Origin: Dyella sp. OK004
GTDB lineage: Bacteria > Pseudomonadota > Gammaproteobacteria > Xanthomonadales > Rhodanobacteraceae
Assembly (NCBI RefSeq): GCF_900114495.1
Contig: NZ_FOZI01000004.1
Location: forward strand, 124,001-188,000
Direction: 5' to 3'
Length of the DNA: 64,000 nt
Both the position numbers and the translations under genes were made by a program. Of this stretch, positions 40,848 through 48,613 are shown piece after piece. The stretch's first letter is position 1. Every line of letters begins with the position of its first letter. Under the pieces are notes generated by a model. That model worked only from the letters and a program-made list of their open reading frames with translations, was not told where the DNA came from and did no database searches.

Positions 40848-42371
40848 TCACCCAAACTCCGGCCCGTGCTTCCAAAGCTCGCTCAATGGCTTGCGGGTAG
40901 GGCCGCACACAAAGATATCGGGGTGCTCCCCGCTTTCCTCATTGGTCACGCCCAAGGTGTTGGCCGTGTGGCCAGCAAGGCGGCAATCGATGAAAAGCTC
41001 ATCGGCGCGCTCGTGTGAACTTCCCAACACAATAAATGTGGTAGGTGGCGTCTGCGGATAGCCGCGCAGCCATCCGGTATTGACCGCGGTGATCGGCATG
41101 GGCAGGTGATAGTGCTGGCCCAGTAGGGCAATGGCGCCGTACTCGCCATAGTTGCCCACGACAATGCCCAGGTTGGCTTGCTGTTCGGCAGGTAAGGCAT
41201 CACGAATAGCGGCCACTCGCGCGACGATTTCGTCCCAGCCGATTTCTTCGCGGAGGTCGCCGTTGTTTTGGAGCGCAAAGTCTCGCAACGGACCGCTTGA
41301 TGCGATGGGCACGATGCGAAGCGTCGCATAGATGCCGATGGCGAAGACGCCGGCAAATACCAATGTGGTAACCCCAACACGCCATGCGGGACGCAGGGCG
41401 CGCAACCATTGCTCGCCCACAACGGATCCCATGGCCAGAAGCATGGGGTAAGCGCCGCAGGTGTAATAGAAGCGCCCCTGCGCAAACAGGAACAGCAGCA
41501 GCGGCACCACATACATCCAGGCAAGCATGCGATAGCGGCGGTTGTTGAAGTAGGCGAACAAACCCGCCAGCCAGACAGGCGCGGCGAACAGGTTTGCATT
41601 CATCAGGAACTGATCGCGCAGGAAGCCTTCCGCGCGCCCCTGATGTACGTCGCGCGCATGGATGCCTTGCAGAAAATGGTAGGAAATGAAGTCGTGCCGT
41701 ATGAGCCAGACAAAGTTGGGCGCAAATATAAGTAGCGCGATGGCGCCTCCGGCCCAGAACCAGCCATTCGTGACATATCGCCGTGCGTCGGTGAGCAGGA
41801 CCCCCGCCAGCACGCCAGCGAGTTCGAATGCGATCGAATACTTTGTCTGCAGGCCAAGGCCGGCGAGTATGCCAATCGCCACCCACCAGCGTGGCTCATC
41901 GTCACGCCTCAGACGAATCACGCACCAGGCGATAAGCACCCACCACAGCAGGTCGAATGAGGAATACTGAAATTCCGTTGCCTCGAACATCGGCAATGGC
42001 GATAGCGCTACCGCGGTGGCCGTAAAGATCTGCGCTAGCCGCCCGCCCCCCAGATCGCGAGCCATAAGACCGCTGGCGAGAACCACCAGGACTTGCGCGA
42101 GCACCGAAAACAGTCGAAGGCCCACGAGTGACAGGCCAAACATCTTGAGGCCCAGGTGCTCCAGTGCAGCGGTCAGAGGCGGGTAAGGCACGAAGCCCCA
42201 ATCCAGATGCTGTGCGTCGCTTAGGAATTGCCATTCGTCCCGGTGAAAACCGTACTGCCCGTTGGTCAACATGTGGGCTGCGCCGGAGAGCACGGCTATG
42301 ACGAGTACCGGTGTGACACCTCCCCGGTAGCCCGGCGTTACGCTCTGAACTGGAGTGCCAGTCACGGTCAT
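40848..42371 (-). CDS. GT39/ArnT-like membrane glycosyltransferase
   Basis: This 507-residue polytopic protein has about ten to twelve membrane segments in its first 360 residues and a soluble C-terminal part. The first periplasmic loop contains GFHRDEWQFLSDAQHLDWG and FVPYPPLTAALEHLG, the Asp/Glu-containing loop of GT39/ArnT-like (dolichol-phosphate-type) sugar transferases. Such enzymes move a sugar from a polyprenyl-phosphate carrier to lipid or protein outside the inner membrane. Acceptor unknown. Palindromes j and k lie on both sides, but the gene is on the opposite strand to the array genes. Confidence 0.8.
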   Translation of the reverse strand: MTVTGTPVQSVTPGYRGGVTPVLVIAVLSGAAHMLTNGQYGFHRDEWQFLSDAQHLDWGFVPYPPLTAALEHLGLKMFGLSLVGLRLFSVLAQVLVVLASGLMARDLGGGRLAQIFTATAVALSPLPMFEATEFQYSSFDLLWWVLIAWCVIRLRRDDEPRWWVAIGILAGLGLQTKYSIAFELAGVLAGVLLTDARRYVTNGWFWAGGAIALLIFAPNFVWLIRHDFISYHFLQGIHARDVHQGRAEGFLRDQFLMNANLFAAPVWLAGLFAYFNNRRYRMLAWMYVVPLLLFLFAQGRFYYTCGAYPMLLAMGSVVGEQWLRALRPAWRVGVTTLVFAGVFAIGIYATLRIVPIASSGPLRDFALQNNGDLREEIGWDEIVARVAAIRDALPAEQQANLGIVVGNYGEYGAIALLGQHYHLPMPITAVNTGWLRGYPQTPPTTFIVLGSSHERADELFIDCRLAGHTANTLGVTNEESGEHPDIFVCGPTRKPLSELWKHGPEFG

Positions 42372-42457
42372 GGACGCATCCTTGAGGTGGATCGACTGTT
42401 CGCCCGATGCCTATTCGGACACCGGGCGGCGATTCTTGCACTTCCCTAAGATAGCCA

Positions 42458-42485
42458 ATGTCCGCTTCCGACCCATAGCGGACAT
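42458..42485 (+). repeat. Cassette-end palindrome, copy k
   Basis: ATGTCCGCTTC-CGACCC-ATAGCGGACAT. It lies between the GT39 start (minus strand) and the GNAT gene, and is one of two copies not directly behind a plus-strand stop codon. Confidence 0.88.
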
Positions 42486-42525
42486 TCCCGTTTGACCGTT
42501 CTGCAGTACACATCGAGGGCGACGG

Positions 42526-43083
42526 ATGCCGGTTCAAAAATTCACATGTGAAGACCTGAGTTGCTCAATATCGACTATTGCGACAAAGCAGCTCTTCCTG
42601 CGCGAGCCGGTACTGGAAGATGTGGATGCAGTTTGGTCCATATTTGGCGATCCGCGTACAAGCCAATTCAGTCCTTCGGGTCCGCTGCCGGATCGCTATG
42701 CTGCCCGGGATCGCCTTGCTACCTGGCTCCTGCATTGGCATGAGCGCCGCTTCGGCTATTGGGCGGTCACCGAGAAGGGCGCGCCCGAGGAGATAGTTGG
42801 GTTTGGCGGACTGCTGTGGCGTAGCTTGCCAGGCTATCCGGACAGCCTCCACTTAGGTTACCGCCTAGCTCACAGGGCATGGGGCAAAGGTCTGGCGACA
42901 GAACTGGGTCGGGCGGCGCTGACGTTGGCGAACCAGCTGGGCTTCTCCGACGTGTTGGCTGTGGTCGCGCCAGATAACGGAGCTTCGATTCGTGTGATCG
43001 AAAAACTCGGCATGCATCCTATTGGCGACGTAGACGACGTGATAGGGCATCCGCCAAGCTTGGTGTTTAGAGCGGGAGTCTAA
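42526..43083 (+). CDS. GNAT acetyltransferase (RimJ/RimL-like) 1
   Basis: This 185-residue protein matches RimJ/RimL-type GNAT acetyltransferases: LFLREPVLEDVDAVWSIF at the start, FGYWAVTEKGAPEEIVGFGG in the middle, and the acetyl-CoA loop YRLAHRAWGKGLATELGRA. NGASIRVIEKLGM completes the pattern. It acetylates an amine of a protein or small molecule, which cannot be specified. It lies between palindromes k and l. A second GNAT of this class is at 59067-59663. Confidence 0.9.
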   Translation: MPVQKFTCEDLSCSISTIATKQLFLREPVLEDVDAVWSIFGDPRTSQFSPSGPLPDRYAARDRLATWLLHWHERRFGYWAVTEKGAPEEIVGFGGLLWRSLPGYPDSLHLGYRLAHRAWGKGLATELGRAALTLANQLGFSDVLAVVAPDNGASIRVIEKLGMHPIGDVDDVIGHPPSLVFRAGV

Positions 43084-43161
43084 TGCGAATTGCCTATCGT
43101 TGCCGGAACAGTGATGGTCACACCTGAGAGGGCAACGGCAGGTCTGCCGCCCACCGAGAAC

Positions 43162-43187
43162 TGTCTGCTTCCGACCCGGACCGGACA
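43162..43187 (+). repeat. Cassette-end palindrome, copy l
   Basis: TGTCTGCTTC-CGACCC-GGACCGGACA, 78 bases after the stop of the GNAT gene. Confidence 0.8.
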
Positions 43188-43251
43188 TAAGCCCGGCAGC
43201 CCGGGGACACTAATTGGGGCGACACTTCGGTCTGGTCAGCAGGGGGATCGC

Positions 43252-43575
43252 ATGGAGCACCGGATTGGATATCTGCCCGCCGTTGGAGCTGTGCTTATCG
43301 CGGGGGCTGCAAGCTTCTATCTGGGGATGTCGCAATGCGGCGGTCCCGGATATCCCCGTGATCTTGCATTCGCAATCGCAGTGCTATGTACGCTGGTTCT
43401 AGGCATGTTCGTGCTCTATGCCACGCGCTCAAAGAAGAAGGCAACACTGGTGATCGGAAGCGGAATTCTGGGGTATTACGTTGGTGGTGCTCTGGGGTGG
43501 GTCCATTACATTGCACCCGTGACAATCTCAGAGGCCTTTGAAGAGTTCCTATATGGAATCGCCGGTGGTTGCTGA
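43252..43575 (+). CDS. Small membrane protein (paralogue fragment at 55931)
   Basis: This 107-residue protein has three membrane segments (about 9-24, 39-57 and 66-86). GILGYYVGGALGWVHYIAP is followed by an acidic stretch and the end GIAGGC. AGGGGGATCGC precedes ATG 43252. A truncated relative (GILGYYVGGSLGWIYVGP and end GLVGGCY) lies 12 kb away at 55931-56058. It forms a single-gene unit between palindromes l and m. Function unknown. Confidence 0.7.
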   Translation: MEHRIGYLPAVGAVLIAGAASFYLGMSQCGGPGYPRDLAFAIAVLCTLVLGMFVLYATRSKKKATLVIGSGILGYYVGGALGWVHYIAPVTISEAFEEFLYGIAGGC

Positions 43576-43595
43576 CAAAGGGGTATTTTGGCAAG

Positions 43596-43621
43596 GTCCA
43601 CTTCCGACCCATAGCGGACAT
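43596..43621 (+). repeat. Cassette-end palindrome, copy m
   Basis: GTCCACTTC-CGACCC-ATAGCGGACAT, 20 bases after the stop of the preceding gene. Confidence 0.85.
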
Positions 43622-43653
43622 CAGGAAGTCACTAGATCCAACGGAGACTGAGA

Positions 43654-44034
43654 TTGACGCTGAGAAGACCAACTATGGTGATTCTCCTCTGCGCTTTTGT
43701 GGCCGCATGCTCAAGTAGCGGCCATTCCGCGGAGCACTTTGATGCTCAGACCATGCGCCTCAGGGCCACGCTTTCGTCTTTGAATCTAAAGGATCCTGGC
43801 GCAGACGCTAGGGCGCATGTGGCACAGGGTGACTTACGGCCCGTTGGGATATACGGGTTCACTTGCAGCATCCCGGGCCCCGAAAGCAACTTGCCGCCAC
43901 CCAAGGTCGGCGTTCGATGTCTTGATGGAACGAGTGACGCCCTTGAAAGTGGCGAGCACCGGCGCTTAATCGAAGCAGCAGAAGTCTATGCCTTGGCTTA
44001 CGACCAGGAGCTTAAAAAGATAACGGCCAAATGA
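43654..44034 (+). CDS. Small lipoprotein
   Basis: This 126-residue protein has a lipoprotein signal: MTLRRPTMVILLCAFVAACSSS, i.e. a basic n-region, hydrophobic core and lipobox VAAC (Cys at residue 19). The start is TTG 43654 with GGAG 7 bases upstream; ATG 43675 would remove the basic n-region. The mature part has two further Cys (FTCSIPG and VRCLDG) and helical ends. It lies between palindromes m and n. No family recognised. Confidence 0.72.
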   Translation: MTLRRPTMVILLCAFVAACSSSGHSAEHFDAQTMRLRATLSSLNLKDPGADARAHVAQGDLRPVGIYGFTCSIPGPESNLPPPKVGVRCLDGTSDALESGEHRRLIEAAEVYALAYDQELKKITAK

Positions 44035-44036
44035 GG

Positions 44037-44062
44037 ATGTCCGCTTCCGACCCGAAGCGGAC
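44037..44062 (+). repeat. Cassette-end palindrome, copy n (near consensus)
   Basis: ATGTCCGCTTC-CGACCC-GAAGCGGAC, starting 3 bases after the stop of the lipoprotein gene. Confidence 0.9.
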
Positions 44063-44165
44063 CTAACTAACGCCGGAGCCGGAGCTTCATAGGTATCCTC
44101 TCTCTCAGTTCTTAGGTCCAAGCCATGCGAATGGAAGCAAGTCGCGAAACCAAGGAGGAACGCAT

Positions 44166-44558
44166 ATGAGAAATTTCATTTTCGCAGTTTTGGTCTTGGC
44201 AGCAGCAAGTGCTTCTGCGGCAGATTCGTTTGAGCACCGCGTGGCCGTCGCTAAGAAGCTGGAGGACGCACCTGATGGTCAGGCATATGACCGCGTTCTC
44301 TACGGAGCTATCGGCAATTACATCCAAAAGGCGATGGTCGAATGTTTTCCGGATGGCGTGACCCGGGACACAAGCAGCTTTACGCTTGTGGCAGACATCC
44401 TGGCCAATGGCACGGCGACTCGGATTGAGGTCCGTCCAGAGACCAAGATGGCGGCGTGCTTCGGGGACAAATTCGCAGGTGCACCGTTTCCGGCTTTGCC
44501 GACCTATGCCGGCGCCGATGGGTTACCGATTTTCATCGATATGAAGATCACAAATTAG
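44166..44558 (+). CDS. Small secreted protein
   Basis: This 130-residue protein has a signal peptide (MRNFIFAVLVLAAASASAAD, cleavage near residue 19). The mature part contains two Cys (VECFPDG and AACFGD) and TLVADILANGTATRIEVRPE, a pattern reminiscent of TonB C-terminal-like or energy-transducer-related small proteins, not enough for an assignment. AAGGAGGAACGCAT precedes the ATG. It lies between palindromes n and o. Confidence 0.68.
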   Translation: MRNFIFAVLVLAAASASAADSFEHRVAVAKKLEDAPDGQAYDRVLYGAIGNYIQKAMVECFPDGVTRDTSSFTLVADILANGTATRIEVRPETKMAACFGDKFAGAPFPALPTYAGADGLPIFIDMKITN

Positions 44559-44617
44559 TCGGATACTGGATCGCTTTTCGATGCGGTCAAGGGGTTTGTT
44601 CGCTTTACTTATATGAG

Positions 44618-44643
44618 TGTCCGCTTCCGACCCGAAGCGGACA
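44618..44643 (+). repeat. Cassette-end palindrome, copy o (consensus)
   Basis: TGTCCGCTTC-CGACCC-GAAGCGGACA, a perfect 10-bp stem. It lies 60 bases behind the secreted-protein gene and ends the first block of the array. Confidence 0.92.
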
Positions 44644-44688
44644 CAGAAAGTCAGTCCCAGCGATAAACCCCAACCACCCCAGACCGCA

Positions 44689-45585
44689 TCACCGCTCCCT
44701 GATGAAATCAACAAACGCTCGCAGCGGCGCAGGCAGATGGCGTCGGCCGGAGTAATAGAGGAACGGGCCGGTAAATGATTGCCACCACGGCTCCAGCACC
44801 GGTTCGAGTGCGCCGCTGTCGAGGTGGGGACGTAACCATTCCTCGAACAGATGGATCACGCCCAGGCCACCCACGGCAGCTTCAATCTTCAGATCCACCG
44901 CGGCGCCCAGGCGAACCATCAGCGGGCCGGAGGGATCGATGCGCACGATCTCGCCGTCGCGTTCGAACTCCCAGGTGGGAATCGCGCCACTGGCGAACTG
45001 CCCGCGCAGGCAAGCGTGATTAAGCAGATCGCGCGGGTGTTCGGGCCGCCCTCTTGCGCTGAGATACTCCGGTGACGCCGCGGTCGCGAAGCGCTGAAAG
45101 CGCGGGCCGATAGGCACGGCGATCATGTCCTGCTCGAGTCGCTCGTCGTAGCGGATGCCGGCGTCGCAGCCTGCCGCGAGCATGTCGACGAAGCTGTCCT
45201 CCACGATCACTTCCAGCCGAATCTCGGGATAGGTCTTGAGGAACGGTGTAATGATCGAAGGAAGCACGAGGCGCGCGACGCTGGCGGGCACGTTGAGCCG
45301 GAGCGTTCCTGTTGGGCGGTCACGGAAGCTGTTGACGACGTCCAGCGCGGCTTCCACTTCACCGAGCGCGGGCACCAATCGTTCGGCCAGTCGCGCGCCG
45401 GCTTCGGTCGGCAAGACGCTGCGAGTGGTGCGGTTGAGCAGACGCACGCCAAGCCGCGTTTCCAGGCGCCGCACCGCCTCGCTCAGGCTGGAGGCGGAAG
45501 CGCCGCTGATGCGCGCGCCTTCGCGGAAGCCGCCCGCTTGCACCACAGCCAGAAAGGCAAAGAGATCCTGAAGGTCGGTCGCCAT
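44689..45585 (-). CDS. LysR family transcriptional regulator
   Basis: This 298-residue protein has an N-terminal winged HTH (FLAVVQAGGFREGARISGAS, LSEAVRRLETRLGVRLLNRT) and a C-terminal substrate-binding domain (LRLNVPASVARLVLPSII). The HTH is of the usual LTTR type for genes regulating a divergent neighbour. The adjacent aldo/keto reductase gene starts 111 bases away on the other strand, and the gap contains an AT-poor promoter region with T-N11-A-like spacing possible. Inducer unknown. Confidence 0.92.
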   Translation of the reverse strand: MATDLQDLFAFLAVVQAGGFREGARISGASASSLSEAVRRLETRLGVRLLNRTTRSVLPTEAGARLAERLVPALGEVEAALDVVNSFRDRPTGTLRLNVPASVARLVLPSIITPFLKTYPEIRLEVIVEDSFVDMLAAGCDAGIRYDERLEQDMIAVPIGPRFQRFATAASPEYLSARGRPEHPRDLLNHACLRGQFASGAIPTWEFERDGEIVRIDPSGPLMVRLGAAVDLKIEAAVGGLGVIHLFEEWLRPHLDSGALEPVLEPWWQSFTGPFLYYSGRRHLPAPLRAFVDFIRER

Positions 45586-45696
45586 TGTTCGGTACCTCGC
45601 ACAACCTGTGCTGATTTCTCCGGATTATCGCGCAACCGCTCGACGCCTATAGTCGCCGCCGTACCCACATTCCGACCGCACTTTTCTGGAGACACT

Positions 45697-46572
45697 ATGA
45701 GCAACGTGAAGAAATCGGGGACGTTTTCGCTGGGCGACCGCAAGGTCACCCGACTGGGCTACGGCGCTATGCAGCTGGCAGGCCCCGGCGTGTTCGGGCC
45801 GCCGAAAGACCGCGATGCCGCGCTTGCGGTGCTGCGCGAGGCGGTGGCTTCCGGTGTGGATCACATCGACACCAGCGATTTCTACGGGCCGCACATCACC
45901 AATCAGCTGATTCGCGAAGCGCTGCATCCTTATGCGCAAAATTTGGTGATCGTGACCAAGGTAGGCGCAACGCGCGGTGCCGACGCGTCATGGAATGCGG
46001 CGCAGAGCCCTGCGGAGCTGACGCGTGCCGTGCATGACAATCTCCGCAACCTTGGTCTCGATGTGCTGGATGTCGTGAACCTGCGAATCATGGGCAATGT
46101 TCACGAGCCCAGCGAAGGATCGATCGAGGAGCAGTTCACGGCGCTGGCGGAGCTGCAGCGGCAGGGACTGATACGCCATCTTGGCGTAAGTAACGCAACC
46201 TCCGCGCAGGTGGCGCAGGCGCAGGGCATTGCGCCGGTGGTTTGCGTACAGAACCACTACAACCTTGTGCATCGCCATGACGACGCGCTCATCGATGAGC
46301 TCGGCCAGAAGGGCATTGCCTATGTACCGTTCTTTCCGCTCGGAGGCTTTACGCCGCTCCAGTCCGAGACCTTGTCCGCTGTCGCTCAGCGACTCAGTGC
46401 AACGCCGATGCAGGTGGCGCTCGCATGGCTGCTCGCACGCGCGCCCAACATGCTGCTTATCCCGGGCACGTCGTCAACGAAACATTTGAAGGAAAATCTG
46501 GCGGCCGCCGATCTGGTGCTTGCGGACGACGTGCGCGCCGAGCTGGAAGCCATCGGACAGAAGCGCGGTTAA
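45697..46572 (+). CDS. Aldo/keto reductase
   Basis: This 291-residue NADPH-dependent (beta/alpha)8-barrel oxidoreductase has GYGAMQLAGPGVFGPP, then DTSDFYGPH with Asp58 and Tyr63, and VTKVG with Lys88. The usual catalytic His is replaced by Arg in VVNLRIMG, as in several bacterial members of this group. Cofactor-binding LIPGTSSTKHLKENL lies near the end. ATG 45697 follows GGAGACACT. The divergent LysR gene is its probable regulator. Carbonyl substrate unknown. Confidence 0.9.
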   Translation: MSNVKKSGTFSLGDRKVTRLGYGAMQLAGPGVFGPPKDRDAALAVLREAVASGVDHIDTSDFYGPHITNQLIREALHPYAQNLVIVTKVGATRGADASWNAAQSPAELTRAVHDNLRNLGLDVLDVVNLRIMGNVHEPSEGSIEEQFTALAELQRQGLIRHLGVSNATSAQVAQAQGIAPVVCVQNHYNLVHRHDDALIDELGQKGIAYVPFFPLGGFTPLQSETLSAVAQRLSATPMQVALAWLLARAPNMLLIPGTSSTKHLKENLAAADLVLADDVRAELEAIGQKRG

Positions 46573-46910
46573 GACCCAGGCTGCCGAGCATCGTCCCTAG
46601 GCTCACGGAGAGACATGCTGGGCCTACGGTATTGCGGTACGCGGCGCTCCGCGGCTTCGCGGCTTCGCGAGAAGGTTGTCCGTCCAGAGCGGACGAAAAC
46701 CGGAAAGAGAAAAACCGTTCTTCCCCGTTTCAATATCTTAGCGGATAGGGGGCTTGCCGCAAGCGCCCCGTCGTGCTGCTTAATCGCCAACCGAAGCGTC
46801 AGAACCAACGCGATCGGGAGCGGTGAAATGAGCGTGCTGTTATCGAAGTATGAGTCGTGCATGGACATCGAGTCGACGGTGAGTGCCGCGGTGTCGGCGG
46901 GGCCACGGCT
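46573..46910. other. Non-coding region
   Basis: About 340 bases upstream of the monooxygenase gene. It includes a GC-rich stretch of short repeats (GCGGCTTCGCGGCTTCGCG, about 46651-46669) and GTCCGTCCAGAGCGGAC (46679-46695), which looks like a much-shortened relative of the cassette-end palindrome. Short open frames here overlap each other and are not supported. Confidence 0.45.
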
Positions 46911-48410
46911 ATGACGGGGCATACGGTGGTGATCGCCGGAGCCGGTCCGACTGGGCTGATGTTGGCGGGCGAGCTGGCGTTGGCGGGCGTCGACGTCGCC
47001 ATCGTCGAACGGCGCACGAATCAGGACCTTGCCGGCTCACGTGCAGGTGGCCTGCACTCACGCACCATCGAGGTTCTCGATCAGCGTGGCATCGCCGATC
47101 GGTTCTTGTCGGAGGGTCAGATGGCGCAAGTGGCGGGGTTCGCTGGGGTCTCTTTAGACATCAGCGACTTTCCCACTCGGCATAACTACGGACTCGGGCT
47201 GTGGCAGAAGCACATCGAGCGCATTCTGGCCGGCTGGGTCGACGAGCTGGCGGTAACGATCTATCGCGGACGCGAGGTGACCGGTATCGCGCAGGACGAC
47301 ACCGGCGTGGATGTGGAGCTGTCCGATGGCGAGTCGCTGCGGGCGGCATACCTCGTCGGGTGCGATGGGGGGCGAAGTCTGGTCCGCAAGGCTGCCGGTA
47401 TCGACTTTCCCGGGTGGGATCCGACGATGAGCGCCTTGATCGCCCAAGTCGAGATGGCCGAGAAGCCAGCATGGGGCATCCACCGTAACGCCTTCGGCAT
47501 CCATTCCTTCGGCAGGACGGAGTACGAGATCCGAGATGGCGAGATCATCTACATGGATAAGGGCCCGATAGGAGTCATGGTGACTGAAGAGCATGTCGGA
47601 CCTGCGACCGAACCCACCCTGCAAGATCTCAGCGAGGCGCTGATCGCTGCATGCGGGACCGATTACGGCGTGCACAGCCCTACCTCGATCTCCAGGTTCA
47701 CCGATATGACACGGCAGGCCGCAGCCTATCGAAAGAGACGGGTGCTGCTCGCCGGCGACGCCGCCCACGTGCATGCTCCGGACGGTGGACAAGGCCTCAA
47801 CACCGGCGTGCAGGATGCGGTGAATCTGGGATGGAAGCTGGCCCAGGTGGTGAAAGGGATATCCCAGGAAAGCCTCTTGGATACCTACCATGCCGAGCGC
47901 CATCCAGTGGCTGCCCTTGTGCTGCGCAACACGATGGCGAGCGTCGCGCTGCGCCGGCCGGACGAACGCATGAAGGCCGTGCGCGACACCGTGGCCGAAC
48001 TCCTCGATGCGGACGAACCGCGCCAACGGTTCGCCGCGATGATGTCTGGCCTGGGCATTCATTACGACCTGGGTGAGGGACATCCGCTGCTCGGACGCCG
48101 CATGCCCGATCTCGATCTGCTCACCGCCAACGGCCCGCTGCGCCTCTTCACGCTGTTACACCATGCCCGGCCGGTGCTACTCAACCTTGGTGAGCCCGGC
48201 AGCTTCGACATCACGCCATGGGCGGATCGGGTTCAGTGGATCGACGCCGAATACGCTGGCGAATGGAAGCTTCCGGCACTCGGTGCTGTCGTCGCACCCA
48301 CCGCTGTAATAATTCGGCCCGATGGCTATGTGGCCTGGGTGGGAGAGGGCACGGAACGGGGGCTCGCTCACGCGCTAACCACCTGGTTCGGACCGCCTGC
48401 CGTGGTGTAA
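46911..48410 (+). CDS. FAD-dependent aromatic/antibiotic monooxygenase (PheA/TfdB-like)
   Basis: This 499-residue group A flavoprotein monooxygenase has the dinucleotide-binding GAGPTGLMLAGEL (residues 10-22), the DG motif in GCDGGRSLVRK (about 158-168) and the GD motif LAGDAAHVHAPDGGQGLNTG. The C-terminal thioredoxin-like domain is present, as in TfdB and Rox-type enzymes. It hydroxylates an aromatic ring or a polyketide-type antibiotic with NAD(P)H and oxygen. RIFampicin monooxygenase-like proteins fall in the same class, but the substrate cannot be decided. A 12-bp-stem hairpin follows it. Confidence 0.88.
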   Translation: MTGHTVVIAGAGPTGLMLAGELALAGVDVAIVERRTNQDLAGSRAGGLHSRTIEVLDQRGIADRFLSEGQMAQVAGFAGVSLDISDFPTRHNYGLGLWQKHIERILAGWVDELAVTIYRGREVTGIAQDDTGVDVELSDGESLRAAYLVGCDGGRSLVRKAAGIDFPGWDPTMSALIAQVEMAEKPAWGIHRNAFGIHSFGRTEYEIRDGEIIYMDKGPIGVMVTEEHVGPATEPTLQDLSEALIAACGTDYGVHSPTSISRFTDMTRQAAAYRKRRVLLAGDAAHVHAPDGGQGLNTGVQDAVNLGWKLAQVVKGISQESLLDTYHAERHPVAALVLRNTMASVALRRPDERMKAVRDTVAELLDADEPRQRFAAMMSGLGIHYDLGEGHPLLGRRMPDLDLLTANGPLRLFTLLHHARPVLLNLGEPGSFDITPWADRVQWIDAEYAGEWKLPALGAVVAPTAVIIRPDGYVAWVGEGTERGLAHALTTWFGPPAVV

Positions 48411-48435
48411 CGCACCGGTTTCTTAGATAGCCCTG

Positions 48436-48465
48436 CCAGGGCGTGAAAGCGCCTTCACGCCCTGG
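48436..48465. terminator. Perfect 12-bp hairpin behind the monooxygenase gene
   Basis: Arms CCAGGGCGTGAA (48436-48447) and TTCACGCCCTGG (48454-48465) enclose a 6-base loop. There is no T-tract, so it may act as a transcript-end stabiliser or bidirectional terminator rather than a classical terminator. Confidence 0.65.
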
Positions 48466-48613
48466 TGCACAGTTCGCAGCGGCGCCCCACCCAAGCTTCG
48501 CCACTGCGCTAACATGTCAGGTCAAGGTGCGCGCTTCATCGGGGATGGACGCACCATCGGCGATCCACAATCCAAGTTGGTCTGGCGTCAGGGATTCCAT
48601 GAGGGGTGGAGTG

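Noticed and set aside
46679-46695. GTCCGTCCAGAGCGGAC as another cassette-end palindrome
   Set aside because: It has only 5-bp arms and lacks the central CTTC/GAAG part; similarity may be chance.
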